From NCBI RefSeq assembly GCF_036697405.1, contig NZ_JBAHWA010000019.1, forward strand, positions 5,423 through 69,422: 64,000 nucleotides of DNA, written 5' to 3'. Under the pieces are notes generated by a model. It saw only the letters and a program-made list of their open reading frames with translations, ran no database searches and was not told the DNA's origin. Origin of the DNA: Lysobacter sp036697405. GTDB taxonomy: Bacteria > Pseudomonadota > Gammaproteobacteria > Xanthomonadales > Xanthomonadaceae. The position numbers and the translations under genes are program-made. Each line of letters opens with the position of its first letter. Within the stretch, counting starts at the first letter, position 1. Shown here piece by piece: positions 35,937 through 44,127 of this stretch.

Positions 35937-36362
35937 ATGAACACCCGAACCACAATTCCCGAGCGACCGCGGCGGCGCCTGGGCCGCAGCATCGGCGCGG
36001 TGCTGCTGGGCCTGATCGCGGTGATGGTGCTGTCCACCGTCACCGACGTGGTCATGCATGCCAGCGGCGTGTTCCCGCCGTGGTTCCAGCCGATGAGCAC
36101 CGGCCTGTGGCTGTTCGCGCTCGCTTACCGCACGCTCTACACCGTGCTCGGCGGCTACCTGACCGCACGCTACGCGCCGCACCGGCCGATGGCGCATGCG
36201 TGGACGCTGGGGCTGGTCGGCACCGTGTTCGGCATCGCCGGCGTGGTCGCGACCTGGGGCCGCGGCCCCGAGTTCGGCCCGGCCTGGTACCCGATCCTGG
36301 TCGCGCTCACCGGCCTGCCCGGCTGCCTGATCGGCGGCCTGCTGTACGCGCGCCGGCGCTGA
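35937..36362 (+). CDS. Small integral membrane protein in the ArsR operon
   Basis: A 141-residue protein with four hydrophobic segments (SIGAVLLGLIAVMVLSTVTDV, LWLFALAYRTLYTVLGGYL, WTLGLVGTVFGIAGVVATW and WYPILVALTGLPGCLIGGLL). Conserved polar points are YRTLY and the PHRPMAHA loop between segments 2 and 3. No function is known to me. It lies 72 bases behind the SRPBCC gene and 42 before the VOC gene in the same direction. Confidence 0.7.
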   Translation: MNTRTTIPERPRRRLGRSIGAVLLGLIAVMVLSTVTDVVMHASGVFPPWFQPMSTGLWLFALAYRTLYTVLGGYLTARYAPHRPMAHAWTLGLVGTVFGIAGVVATWGRGPEFGPAWYPILVALTGLPGCLIGGLLYARRR

Positions 36363-36404
36363 ATCGCTTCGTCCGCATCCTCGTACGCATCAGGAGAGCC
36401 GCAC

Positions 36405-36776
36405 ATGTTCAGGAAAGTCGCGTTCACCATGTACCCGATCCGCGACGTGCCGCGCGCACGCAGGTTCTACGAGCAAACCTTCGGGCTCAAGCCGGGGTCC
36501 AGCGGCCACCAGGGCGACAACTGGTGGATCGAATACGACCTGCCCGACGGCGGCTGCCTGGCCCTGACCAACTTCGTGCCGGACGCGCCCAGCGACGCCG
36601 CCGGCGGCACCATCGCGCTGGAAGTCGAGGACCTCGACGCCCTGATCGCCGACCTCAAGGCCAAGGGCGTGGTCTTCAAGAGCGACATCATCCACAGCCC
36701 GGTCTGCCGCATGGCGGTGTGCCTGGATTCGGAGGGCAACTCGATCCTGCTGCACCAGCTCAAGCCCAAAGCCTGA
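36405..36776 (+). CDS. VOC-family protein, last gene of the ArsR operon
   Basis: A 123-residue glyoxalase/bleomycin-resistance-like protein. It has two beta-alpha-beta3 halves: KVAFTMYPIRDVPRARRFYEQ ending WWIEYDLPDGGCLAL, and GTIALEVEDLDALIADLKAKG ending CLDSEGNSILLHQLK. The usual metal His of the first strand is not obvious, so it may be a non-catalytic binding form. AGGAGA precedes ATG 36405. Only 19 bases separate it from the convergent serine hydrolase. Confidence 0.82.
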   Translation: MFRKVAFTMYPIRDVPRARRFYEQTFGLKPGSSGHQGDNWWIEYDLPDGGCLALTNFVPDAPSDAAGGTIALEVEDLDALIADLKAKGVVFKSDIIHSPVCRMAVCLDSEGNSILLHQLKPKA

Positions 36777-36795
36777 GCGCGGCCATGCGACGGCC

Positions 36796-37896
36796 TCAGC
36801 GCGACGGCGACGGCGCGCCCACGCGGCGCGCGATCTGCGCTGCGAACTCGTCCAGGTCGGCGCTGCCGGCGTTGCCCAGGATCACCACGCTGATGCGCGG
36901 CTCGATCACGCGCAGCAGTTGGCTGCGCGCGCCCATGATCTGCCCGGGCCGCTTGGCCACCCACAGTTCGCGGCCGCCGATCTTCATCCGGTAGCTCCAC
37001 AGGCCGTAGCCGTAGTCGTCCAGGCCCGGATCCAGCATGCGCCGCAGCGAATCGGCGCTGAGCAGGCGGCCGCCGTAGAGCGCGTCGGCGAACTTGGCCA
37101 GGTCCCGCGCGCTGGAGTACATCGCGCCGGCCGCGTACCAGTTCTCCGGATACGCGGGCAGGTCCGGCGTCATCGGGCCGCGCTCCTCGCGCGCGAAATA
37201 GGTCTCGGCCAGGCGCTCGACGACCCGGTCCTGGCGCAGCAGGCCGGTGTCGGCCAGGCCCAGCGGTTGCAGGATGCGCTCGCGCAGCGCCCGCTCGTAG
37301 GTCTGCCCCGTCACGCGTTCGACGATCTTGCCCAGCACGATGTAGTCGCAGTTGTTGTAGTCGAAGGCCGTCCCCGGCTCGGCGGCGAGCTTGCCGCTGC
37401 AGTACTGCGACAACAGCGCATCGCTGCTGTGCGGCAGCTGGTACACCGGCAGGCCGTCGCGGATCGCGGTCTGGGCGTCCTTGACCGTGTCGAGATTGGC
37501 CAGCCCGGAGCTGTGGTTGAGCAATTGCCGCAGCGTGACCCGATGCGCGCCCTCGCCGCGGTAATCGGGCAGGTAGTCGCCGATGCGGCGTTCCAGATCC
37601 AGTCTGCCCTGATCGCGCAGCTGCAGGATCAGCACTGCGGTGAAGCTCTTGGTGATAGAGGCGATCTTGTAGCGCGTGCGCGCCGTGTTGGGCACGCGGA
37701 ACGCCAGATCGGCCAGGCCGAAACTGCCCAGATACTCGGTCCGGCCGTCGCGCGCGATCAGCACCGTGCCGCTGAAGTCGTGGGCGCGCGCGTAGTCGGC
37801 GACGAAGGCGTCGATCGCGGGCGCGGCGGCGGGCGTCTGCGCGGCGGCGGCGGCGGACCACAGCAGGGCGATGCTCAATATCCAGGATTTCGTCAC
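36796..37896 (-). CDS. Serine hydrolase, class C beta-lactamase/DD-peptidase-like
   Basis: A 366-residue exported hydrolase. Signal peptide WILSIALLWSAAAAAQT. Catalytic SxxK is SITKSFTA near residue 80, and YxN is YNNCDY near 170. The third KTG-like box is not obvious (RELWVAKRPGQIMGARS region), as in many esterase/peptidase members of this group. Activity may be esterase, D-aminopeptidase or DD-peptidase; true beta-lactamase activity is unlikely without a KTG box. GTG 37896 has GGGGAG about 8 bases upstream. Confidence 0.85.
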   Translation of the reverse strand: MTKSWILSIALLWSAAAAAQTPAAAPAIDAFVADYARAHDFSGTVLIARDGRTEYLGSFGLADLAFRVPNTARTRYKIASITKSFTAVLILQLRDQGRLDLERRIGDYLPDYRGEGAHRVTLRQLLNHSSGLANLDTVKDAQTAIRDGLPVYQLPHSSDALLSQYCSGKLAAEPGTAFDYNNCDYIVLGKIVERVTGQTYERALRERILQPLGLADTGLLRQDRVVERLAETYFAREERGPMTPDLPAYPENWYAAGAMYSSARDLAKFADALYGGRLLSADSLRRMLDPGLDDYGYGLWSYRMKIGGRELWVAKRPGQIMGARSQLLRVIEPRISVVILGNAGSADLDEFAAQIARRVGAPSPSR

Positions 37897-38006
37897 GGTT
37901 CCGCTCCCCAGGGCTTGGCGCGAAGGCCAAGGTCGGAACCGGAGATACCGCGGCGGCGCGCATGGTTGCAGCGCGCCGGCCGTTCGCGGGCCGCGGCCCG
38001 GCGCGG

Positions 38007-38786
38007 CTAGCCGACGAAGCCCGCGCGGCCGCGCAGGCGCTCCTGCAGCGGCTCGATGTAGGTGCGGCTGGCGCGCACCGGGGTGCCGTCGCGCAGGCGC
38101 AGCATGGCGTCGCGGTTGGACAATGGCTGCAGTTCGGCCACGCAGTCCACGCGCACGATGGTGGAACGGTGCACGCGCACGAACTGGGCCGGGTCCAGGC
38201 GTCGCGACAGGCGCCCCATCGACTCGCGCAACAGATAGCCGCGATCGCCCACGTGCAAGGTCGCATAATCGCCGTCGGCCTGGATCCACTCGACCTCCGA
38301 GGCCTCGACGAAGGCCACCCGCCGGCCCACGCGCACCACGAACCGGGTCAGCCACGCGCCCTCGTCGTCGTTGTTCGCGGTCGGTGCGACCAGGGCGCCC
38401 GGCAGCTGGGTGCCGGCGCGCCGGTAGGGATGGGCCTGGCGCGCGCGCTCCAGCGCCTCGGCGAAACGCTCGTCGTCGATCGGCTTGAGCAGGTAGTCGA
38501 TCGCGTGCAGTTCGAAGGCGCGCACGGCGAAATTCTCGTAGGCGGTCAGCAACACCGCCAGCGGCCGCTGCTCGGGCGACAGCGCCGCCAGCGCCTCCAG
38601 GCCGGTCATGCCCGGCATCTGCACGTCGATGAACACCAGGTCCGGCGCCAGCGCGGCGATGCCGGCCAGCGCCGAAGGGCCGTCGGCGAATTCGCCCACC
38701 ACCTGCATGTCCGCGTGCGCGGCCAAGCGGGTGATCACGCCGCTGCGCGCCAGGGGTTCGTCGTCGATCACCGCTACTCGCATCAT
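38007..38786 (-). CDS. LytTR-family response regulator (AlgR-like)
   Basis: A 259-residue regulator. The receiver has VAVIDDEPLARSGV, phosphoacceptor Asp in LVFIDVQMPGMTGL near residue 54, LLTAYENFAVRAF and DYLLKPI. The LytTR domain has VEWIQADGDYATLHV and FVRVHRSTIVRVDCV. AAGGAG lies 8 bases before ATG 38786, and the stop of the kinase gene is inside the ATGATG start, so the two are co-translated. It is the only regulator beside two paralogous kinases. Confidence 0.92.
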   Translation of the reverse strand: MMRVAVIDDEPLARSGVITRLAAHADMQVVGEFADGPSALAGIAALAPDLVFIDVQMPGMTGLEALAALSPEQRPLAVLLTAYENFAVRAFELHAIDYLLKPIDDERFAEALERARQAHPYRRAGTQLPGALVAPTANNDDEGAWLTRFVVRVGRRVAFVEASEVEWIQADGDYATLHVGDRGYLLRESMGRLSRRLDPAQFVRVHRSTIVRVDCVAELQPLSNRDAMLRLRDGTPVRASRTYIEPLQERLRGRAGFVG

Positions 38787-39934
38787 GCTTCAGTCTCCTT
38801 GACCACTAGCGCCGCCGGCGCCTCGTTGAACGGCAGCGTCATACGCACTTCGTAACCGCCGTCGGCGCGCGCGCCGGCGGCGAAGGAATGGGCGTCCGGG
38901 TACAGCGCCTGCAGGCGCTCGGCGATGTTGCGCAGGCCGATCGCGCCGGCCCGGCGCGCGTCCTCTTCCGAGGCGGCGGGCGCGGGCGCGCCGTCGTTGC
39001 CCACGTGCAGGTGCAGGCGATCGCCTTCGCGCTCGATCCGGATGTCCAGGCGCCCGGGTTCGCTGCGCTGGGCGATGCCGTGGCGGATCGCGTTCTCGAC
39101 CAGCGGCTGCAGCAACAGCACCGGCACCCGCGCGCGCAGGGTGTCCGGGCCGATGTTCCATTTCAGGCGCAGGCGCTGGCCCAGGCGCGCGCGCTCGATT
39201 TCCAGGTAGGTGTCGGTCAGCGCCAGTTCGTCGGCCAGCGCCACCTCGTGGCCTTCGCCGCCGTCCAGGGTCACGCGCAGGAAACCGGCCAGGCGCGTGA
39301 TCATCTGCTGCGCCTCGCGATTGCGGTCCTCGGCGACCAGGGCCGAGATCGCGTTGAGGGTGTTGAACAGGAAATGCGGATTGATCTGGTAGCGCAGCGC
39401 GCGCAGCTCGGCGTCCTGGGCCAGCACCAGGGCCTGGCGATTGCGCTCGCGCGCGTCCTGCAGATCGGCGTAGTGGGTGATCACCGACTGGATCGCGCAG
39501 TACGCGATCAGCACCAGCCAGCAGCCGCCGACGCCGCCGAAGATCAAGGTCCAGTCGGTGGAGTCGCGGTACAGCGAGCCCTGGGTGTTGGCGATCCAGT
39601 GCGCGGCCAGATTGCTCAGCACCGACATCACGTAGGTGATCGCCAGCAGCGCGATCACCATGGTCCACTTCGAGGTTCCGCGCCGCCAGAACAGGTGCTG
39701 GATCGCGGTCAGCGGCGACATCCAGATCAGGTTGGCGAGCAGGAAGGTCGCCCAGTACGCGGTCTCGCGCGGGTCCTCCAGCGACGGCAGCGCGATCAGC
39801 AGGGTGCATACGCCCAGCAGCAGGCGCGCCAGCAGCGACAGCCACAGCCGTCCCGAACCGGGCGGATCCTGCGCCGGCGCCTGCGCGCTTGCCGGCTCGG
39901 TGCGTGGATCCGGAATCGCGACGGGGGTGGTCAT
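38783..39934 (-). CDS. LytS/AlgZ-type sensor histidine kinase, copy 1
   Basis: A 383-residue kinase with about four hydrophobic segments between residues 30 and 160 (LLARLLLGVCTLLIALPSL, AYWATFLLANLIWM, WTMVIALLAITYVMSVL, WLVLIAYCAIQSVI), then the coiled coil DLQDARERNRQAL. The His_kinase motif ALRYQINPHFLFNTLNAIS lies near residue 195, and LLQPLVENAIRHGIAQRSEP and GAIGLRNIAERLQALYP are the ATP-binding blocks. Start ATG 39934 is preferred over a longer frame. It is co-translated with the LytTR regulator. A close paralogue lies directly upstream. Confidence 0.9.
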   Translation of the reverse strand: MTTPVAIPDPRTEPASAQAPAQDPPGSGRLWLSLLARLLLGVCTLLIALPSLEDPRETAYWATFLLANLIWMSPLTAIQHLFWRRGTSKWTMVIALLAITYVMSVLSNLAAHWIANTQGSLYRDSTDWTLIFGGVGGCWLVLIAYCAIQSVITHYADLQDARERNRQALVLAQDAELRALRYQINPHFLFNTLNAISALVAEDRNREAQQMITRLAGFLRVTLDGGEGHEVALADELALTDTYLEIERARLGQRLRLKWNIGPDTLRARVPVLLLQPLVENAIRHGIAQRSEPGRLDIRIEREGDRLHLHVGNDGAPAPAASEEDARRAGAIGLRNIAERLQALYPDAHSFAAGARADGGYEVRMTLPFNEAPAALVVKETEA

Positions 39935-40296
39935 ATCGGGTTCGGCAGGTCGTAATGGAGCGGCAAGCCGATTCTCCAGCGTATACCGCCTACGACCAAG
40001 CCCGATGCGCCGATCGCGTGCCGGCGCGCAGGCCGGCGTAGCGGCAGAAAGAGTCGCCGTCCCTGGCAACGCAATAGGCGCCCGAAACGACGCCGCCGCG
40101 CCGTGGACGCGTGACGGAACGGCGGAGCCGGTTCGAGCGAAGCTTCATTGGGCCTGAGCGCGCCGTGCGCGGCCAGGGCGCGCGCGCGCTCTTGCGGCGA
40201 AGCGGTAGCCGCATGCGACGGGACGAAGCCGCGCCGGCCCGGGCGCCCCGCGCCGCCGGGCGCCGGTCCGGGGCACCTGCGCCGCGGCGCAGCCCC
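39935..40296. other. Spacer between two paralogous kinase genes
   Basis: About 360 GC-rich bases with no recognisable gene and no leftover of a response regulator that I can see in any frame. A promoter for the minus-strand kinase copy 1 is expected near 39935-40000, but no convincing -35/-10 pair is visible. Confidence 0.4.
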
Positions 40297-41439
40297 TCAG
40301 CCGCTTGCGGGCGCGGCCGCGGCGTCCTGGAACGGCAGCGACAGGCGCACTTCGTAGCCGCCGTCGGCACGTCCGCCGGCGGCGAATGAATGCGCCTGCG
40401 GGTACAGGGTGCGCAGGCGCTCGGCGATGTTGCGCAGGCCCAGCGGAGCGCCGCTGCGGTCGGCTTGCGGCCGGCTCTCGCCCGCGCCGTCGTTGCCCAC
40501 GTGCAGGTGGAGGCGGTCGCCGTCGCGCTCGATCCGGATCTCGAGCTGGCCGGGCTCGGTGCGCGGCGCGATGCCGTGGCGGATCGCGTTCTCGACCAGC
40601 GGCTGCAGCAGCAGCGCCGGCACGCGCGCGCGCAGGGTGTCCGGGCCGACGCTCCAGCGCAGGCGCAGGCGCGTTCCCAGGCGCGCGCGCTCGATCGCCA
40701 GGTAAGTCTCGGTAAGGGCCAGTTCCTCGGCCAGCGCGACCTCGTGGCGGTCGCCGCTCTCCAGGGTGGCGCGCAGGAACTCGGCCAGGCGCGCGATCAT
40801 CTGGCGCGCGTCGCCGCTGCGGTCCTCGGCCACCAGGCTGGAAATCGCATTGAGCGTGTTGAACAGGAAATGCGGATGCAGCTGATAGCGCAGTGCGCGC
40901 AGCTCGGCTTCGCGGGTCAGCGCCAGCGCCTGCCGGTTGCGCGCCTTGGCGTCCTGCAGCTCGGCGTAATAGGCCACCCCCGCATGCACCAGGCAGTAGG
41001 CGATCATCACCAGCCAGCAGATGTCGAAGGCGCTGAGCAGCAGGCTCCAATCCAGGGCGTATTCGGACGGCCAGCCGTGCGCGCGCGCGACCGCGTCGGC
41101 GGCCAGATTATTGGCCAGGGACATCAGGTAGGCGGCGGTCAGCAGCGCCAGCGCCAGCGCCCATTTGCCGGAACCGCGGCGGCGCATGCGGTCCTGGATC
41201 GCCGTCAGCGGCCACATCCAGAACAGGTTGGAGCACAGGAACAACCACCAATACACGCGCGCGTTCTCGCTCTGCAGCGAAGGCAGGGCCAGGATCAGGG
41301 TGCAGGCGGCCAACGGCAGACCGGCCAGCACCGGCAGCCAGTACGGCGACATCGGCGACGGTTGCAGCGCGCTCACCAGCGCGCCGGGCAGCGCCAACGC
41401 GGCGCTCAGTTCGTCCTCGCGGGATGCCTTGCGGTCCAT
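40297..41439 (-). CDS. LytS/AlgZ-type sensor histidine kinase, copy 2
   Basis: A 380-residue paralogue of the kinase at 38783-39934, with the same order: four hydrophobic segments (ACTLILALPSL, WWLFLCSNLFWMWPL, LALALLTAAYLMSLANNL, ICWLVMIAYCLVHAGV), ALRYQLHPHFLFNTLNAIS, LLQPLVENAIRHGIAPRTEP and LGLRNIAERLRTLYP. The kinase halves are much more alike than the membrane halves, so the two probably receive different signals. It has no regulator gene of its own and may feed the same LytTR protein or form heterodimers. The gene starts ATG 41439, next to the XRE regulator end. Confidence 0.9.
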   Translation of the reverse strand: MDRKASREDELSAALALPGALVSALQPSPMSPYWLPVLAGLPLAACTLILALPSLQSENARVYWWLFLCSNLFWMWPLTAIQDRMRRRGSGKWALALALLTAAYLMSLANNLAADAVARAHGWPSEYALDWSLLLSAFDICWLVMIAYCLVHAGVAYYAELQDAKARNRQALALTREAELRALRYQLHPHFLFNTLNAISSLVAEDRSGDARQMIARLAEFLRATLESGDRHEVALAEELALTETYLAIERARLGTRLRLRWSVGPDTLRARVPALLLQPLVENAIRHGIAPRTEPGQLEIRIERDGDRLHLHVGNDGAGESRPQADRSGAPLGLRNIAERLRTLYPQAHSFAAGGRADGGYEVRLSLPFQDAAAAPASG

Positions 41440-41452
41440 GCAGACCCGGCCG

Positions 41453-42298
41453 CTAACCTGCCGCCTCGCGCGCGAGCCCCCGGCACAACTCCGCGGTGGC
41501 GTCGTCGACCGGGAAGCAGCACTCGATATGCAGCTCGTCGATGGTCACGTCGCGCGGGGTGCCGAAGGTGGTGATGGTGGAGAAGAACCGGAACAGGTGT
41601 TCGTCGCGGCGCAGCACCGTGGTCAGCAAGGGCGTCGGCGCCGCGCCCAGGTCGCGATGGCGCCAGCGCGCCGGCACGCCCGGATAGGCCAGCACCTCGT
41701 CCAGCAGCGCGCGCGCCGCGGCGTCGCCGGGCGCCGCCGCGACCTCGTCGTGCAGGTGGCGGATCAGGTCGCCGGCGACCTCCTCCCAATTCGCCACCGC
41801 CGGGCGCAGGTCCGCGGGATCGAAGATCTGCCGGATCATGTTGGCGTGCGCGCTGGGCTTGCCGCGCATCACGTAGGCGTTGACGCGCATCGCCGCGGCG
41901 TTGGCCATCAGCACGTCCCAGCGCCGGTTGAGCACGAAGGCCGGATACGGTTCCTGCTGGGCCAGGATGAATTCGATCGCGCGCCGCACCTGCGACAGCT
42001 CGGGCGTGTTGAGCGCGGTCTCGGGGTATTTGGGCGCGTAACCGGCCGCCACCAGCAGCGCGTTGCGCTCGCGCAGCGGCATTTCCAGCGCATCGGCCAG
42101 GCGCGCGATCACCTCGCGGCTGGCCTGGGCCTTGCCGGTTTCCACGCAGCTCAGATGACGCGCCGACAGGCCCGCGTCCAGGGCCAGATCGAGCTGGCTC
42201 AGGCGTCGCGCCGCGCGCCATTCGCGCAGCAGGGCGCCGACCTGGGTGGGCGCGGCGGACGGGGCGAGGCGTGTGGCGGCGATGTGCATCGAAAGCAT
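41453..42298 (-). CDS. XRE-family regulator with MmyB-like ligand domain
   Basis: A 281-residue regulator. The N-terminal HTH (about 18-75) reads LLREWRAARRLSQLDLALDA with the recognition helix LSARHLSCVETGKAQASREV. The C-terminal domain (about 105-280) matches the MmyB-like ligand-binding region: YPAFVLNRRWDVLMANAAAM, IRQIFDPADLRPAVANWEEVA and FRFFSTITTFGTPRDVTIDEL. Such proteins usually control a neighbouring enzyme gene in response to a small molecule. Starts at 42298 and 42289 are both possible. A palindrome with ATGACCT half-sites lies between it and the divergent hydrolase gene. Confidence 0.88.
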   Translation of the reverse strand: MLSMHIAATRLAPSAAPTQVGALLREWRAARRLSQLDLALDAGLSARHLSCVETGKAQASREVIARLADALEMPLRERNALLVAAGYAPKYPETALNTPELSQVRRAIEFILAQQEPYPAFVLNRRWDVLMANAAAMRVNAYVMRGKPSAHANMIRQIFDPADLRPAVANWEEVAGDLIRHLHDEVAAAPGDAAARALLDEVLAYPGVPARWRHRDLGAAPTPLLTTVLRRDEHLFRFFSTITTFGTPRDVTIDELHIECCFPVDDATAELCRGLAREAAG

Positions 42299-42323
42299 CT
42301 TACGACGCCCGGTAGCGAAAACC

Positions 42324-42377
42324 ATGACCTGCCAGGTCATGACGGCATGACCTGCGACGACATTGAGCGCATGACCT
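42324..42377. promoter_or_regulatory. Operator-like array of ATGACCT half-sites in a divergent intergenic region
   Basis: A palindrome ATGACCTGCCAGGTCAT (42324-42340) is followed by two more direct half-sites ATGACCT at 42347-42353 and 42371-42377. Direct spacings are 23 and 24 bases, close to two helical turns. It lies between the XRE regulator and the hydrolase it probably controls. Confidence 0.65.
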
Positions 42378-42430
42378 CGGACGCGAATCATGTGCTCCAA
42401 CGAAGGACGGTCCTTCGACGGAGACTCCCC

Positions 42431-43408
42431 ATGAATCGCAGGCGCTTTCTCGCACTCTCCACCGGCGCTCTGGCCGCCGGTGCCCTCGCCGGCGGCCTGA
42501 GCCTGGCCGCTGCCGCCGCCCCCGCCGCGAACGGCCCGCTCGACGCCGCCGGCTTCCGCGCCGCACGCCGCTTCGTGCGCACCCGCTTCGGCCGCATCGC
42601 CTACGTCGAGCGCGGTCGCGGCGCCGCCGCGCTGTTCCTGCACGGCTTCCCGCTCAACAGCTTCCAATGGCGCGGTGCGATCGAACGCCTGGCGCCCTAC
42701 CGCCGTTGCGTGGCGCCGGACTTCATGGGCCTGGGCCACACCGAGGTCGCCGACGGCCAGAGCGTCGCCCCCGACGCCCAGGTCGAGATGCTGCTGGCCC
42801 TGATGGACAAGCTGTCGATCGACAGCGCCGACCTGATCGCCAGCGACAGCGGCGGCGCGGTCGCGCAGCTGCTGCTGGCGCGCCACCCCGAGCGCGTGCG
42901 TTCGCTGCTGTTGGCCAACTGCGACACCGAGATCGAATGCCCGCCCGCGGCGATGCTGCCGGTGATCGCGCTGTCGCGCGAAGGCAAGTTCGTCGACCAG
43001 TGGCTGGCGCCCTGGCAGGCCGACAAGCGCCTGGCGCGCTCGCCGGAGGGCATCGGCGGCATGTGCTACCTCGACCCCGCCAACCCGACCGACGAGGCCA
43101 TCGACAGTTATTTCCTGCCGCTGCTGGCCTCGGCGCAGAGCAAGGCGCGCGTGCATGCCTATGCGGTGGCGCTGGACCACAACGTGCTCGAAGGCGTGGG
43201 CGCGGCGCTCAAGCGCGGCACCGCGCCGGTGCGCGTGGTCTGGGGCATGGGCGACACGATCTTCTCCCCGGCCGGCGCCGAGCACCTCGAACGCAGCTTC
43301 GGCCGTTTCCAGGGCCTGCGCCGGCTGGAGGGCAGCAAGCTGTTCTGGCCGGAAGAACGTCCGGACGTGGTCGCCGAGGAAGCCCTGCGCTTGTGGGATG
43401 CGGCCTGA
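42431..43408 (+). CDS. Tat-exported alpha/beta hydrolase (haloalkane-dehalogenase/epoxide-hydrolase-like)
   Basis: A 325-residue alpha/beta hydrolase. The N-terminus is a twin-arginine signal (NRRRFLALSTGALAAGALAG). The oxyanion segment is LFLHGFPLNSFQW near residue 77. At the nucleophile elbow the sequence is LIASDSGGAV near 138, aligning an Asp where dehalogenases and epoxide hydrolases have theirs (QDWGG). A possible acid is in VWGMGDTIFSP. The catalytic His expected in a GHF-like motif is replaced by EGSKLFWPEERPD, so the triad looks incomplete. It is divergent from an MmyB-type XRE regulator. Substrate unknown. Confidence 0.82.
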   Translation: MNRRRFLALSTGALAAGALAGGLSLAAAAAPAANGPLDAAGFRAARRFVRTRFGRIAYVERGRGAAALFLHGFPLNSFQWRGAIERLAPYRRCVAPDFMGLGHTEVADGQSVAPDAQVEMLLALMDKLSIDSADLIASDSGGAVAQLLLARHPERVRSLLLANCDTEIECPPAAMLPVIALSREGKFVDQWLAPWQADKRLARSPEGIGGMCYLDPANPTDEAIDSYFLPLLASAQSKARVHAYAVALDHNVLEGVGAALKRGTAPVRVVWGMGDTIFSPAGAEHLERSFGRFQGLRRLEGSKLFWPEERPDVVAEEALRLWDAA

Positions 43409-43414
43409 GCGCGT

Positions 43415-43455
43415 GCGTGTCCGGCGTCCCGGTGCGACCGGGACGCCGGACACGC
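43415..43455. terminator. 19-bp perfect hairpin between convergent genes
   Basis: Arms 43415-43433 (GCGTGTCCGGCGTCCCGGT) and 43437-43455 are exact reverse complements with a 3-base loop. It lies 6 bases after the hydrolase stop and 1 base before the end of the convergent HAD gene. There is no T-run, but position and symmetry suggest a bidirectional terminator. Confidence 0.7.
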
Positions 43456-43456
43456 G

Positions 43457-44050
43457 TTAGGCGACTTCCCGCCAGCGGTACCAGCGGCGATGCGCGAGCG
43501 CGAGCATATCCAGGTCTTCGCGGGTATCGCCGTAGGCGTAGATCTGCTGGTAGCGCGACAGGTCGTAGCGCTCACGGATGCGGCGCGGCTTTTCCGGCCC
43601 GACGCATTGCGCGCCGCGATAGCGACCGGTCAGTACGCCGTCTTGCGACTCCAGGCTAGAGCAGATCAGGTCCAAGCCATGGCGCTCGCACCAATGGCGC
43701 AGATAGAGATCGAACGCACCGGAGACCACGACCACGGTGTCGCCCTGCTCGCGATGCCAGGCGATGCGCCGCAAAGCTTCCGGGCGGATCGCGTTCGGGA
43801 TGACCTCGTCGGCGAAGCGACGGCCGGACTGTTCGACGCGTTCGCCGTTCAATCCGCGGAACCCGTAAGCCGCCACGCTGGCGCGGATCGTGCTGCCCGA
43901 CACCAGGCCCAGCTTGTAGCCCAGCACCATCGGCAGGAACCGCCAGCGCCCCAGACGCAACCGTTGCGCGGGCACCGCGCAGGCGACGAAGTCGGCGAAC
44001 AGTTCGCGGTCGCTGATGGTGCCGTCGAAATCGAATAGCGCCAGATTCAT
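43457..44050 (-). CDS. HAD-superfamily IB phosphatase
   Basis: A 197-residue HAD hydrolase. Motif I LALFDFDGTISDRELF at residues 3-18 holds the nucleophile Asp. Motif II Ser is in TVVVVSGAFDLYLRHW near 100, motif III Lys in GPEKPRRIRERY, and motif IV in YAYGDTREDLDMLA near 175. The alpha-helical cap between motifs I and II matches the SerB/HAD-IB type. Members hydrolyse phosphoserine, phosphocholine or lysophosphatidic acid; the substrate is open. The longer frame is rejected because homology begins at ATG 44050. Confidence 0.88.
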   Translation of the reverse strand: MNLALFDFDGTISDRELFADFVACAVPAQRLRLGRWRFLPMVLGYKLGLVSGSTIRASVAAYGFRGLNGERVEQSGRRFADEVIPNAIRPEALRRIAWHREQGDTVVVVSGAFDLYLRHWCERHGLDLICSSLESQDGVLTGRYRGAQCVGPEKPRRIRERYDLSRYQQIYAYGDTREDLDMLALAHRRWYRWREVA

Positions 44051-44127
44051 GCCGCTGCGGTTCGCCTGTGAGGGAACCGCAGCATAGCCGGCATCGCCGC
44101 GACCAGGCGGCGATGCGCGGCGCGCGG

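Noticed and set aside
36796..37896. True class C beta-lactamase
   Set aside because: SxxK and YxN are present but a KTG box is not recognisable; better called a serine hydrolase of that fold.
39935..40296. Remnant of a second response regulator between the paralogous kinases
   Set aside because: No receiver or LytTR motif is visible in any frame.
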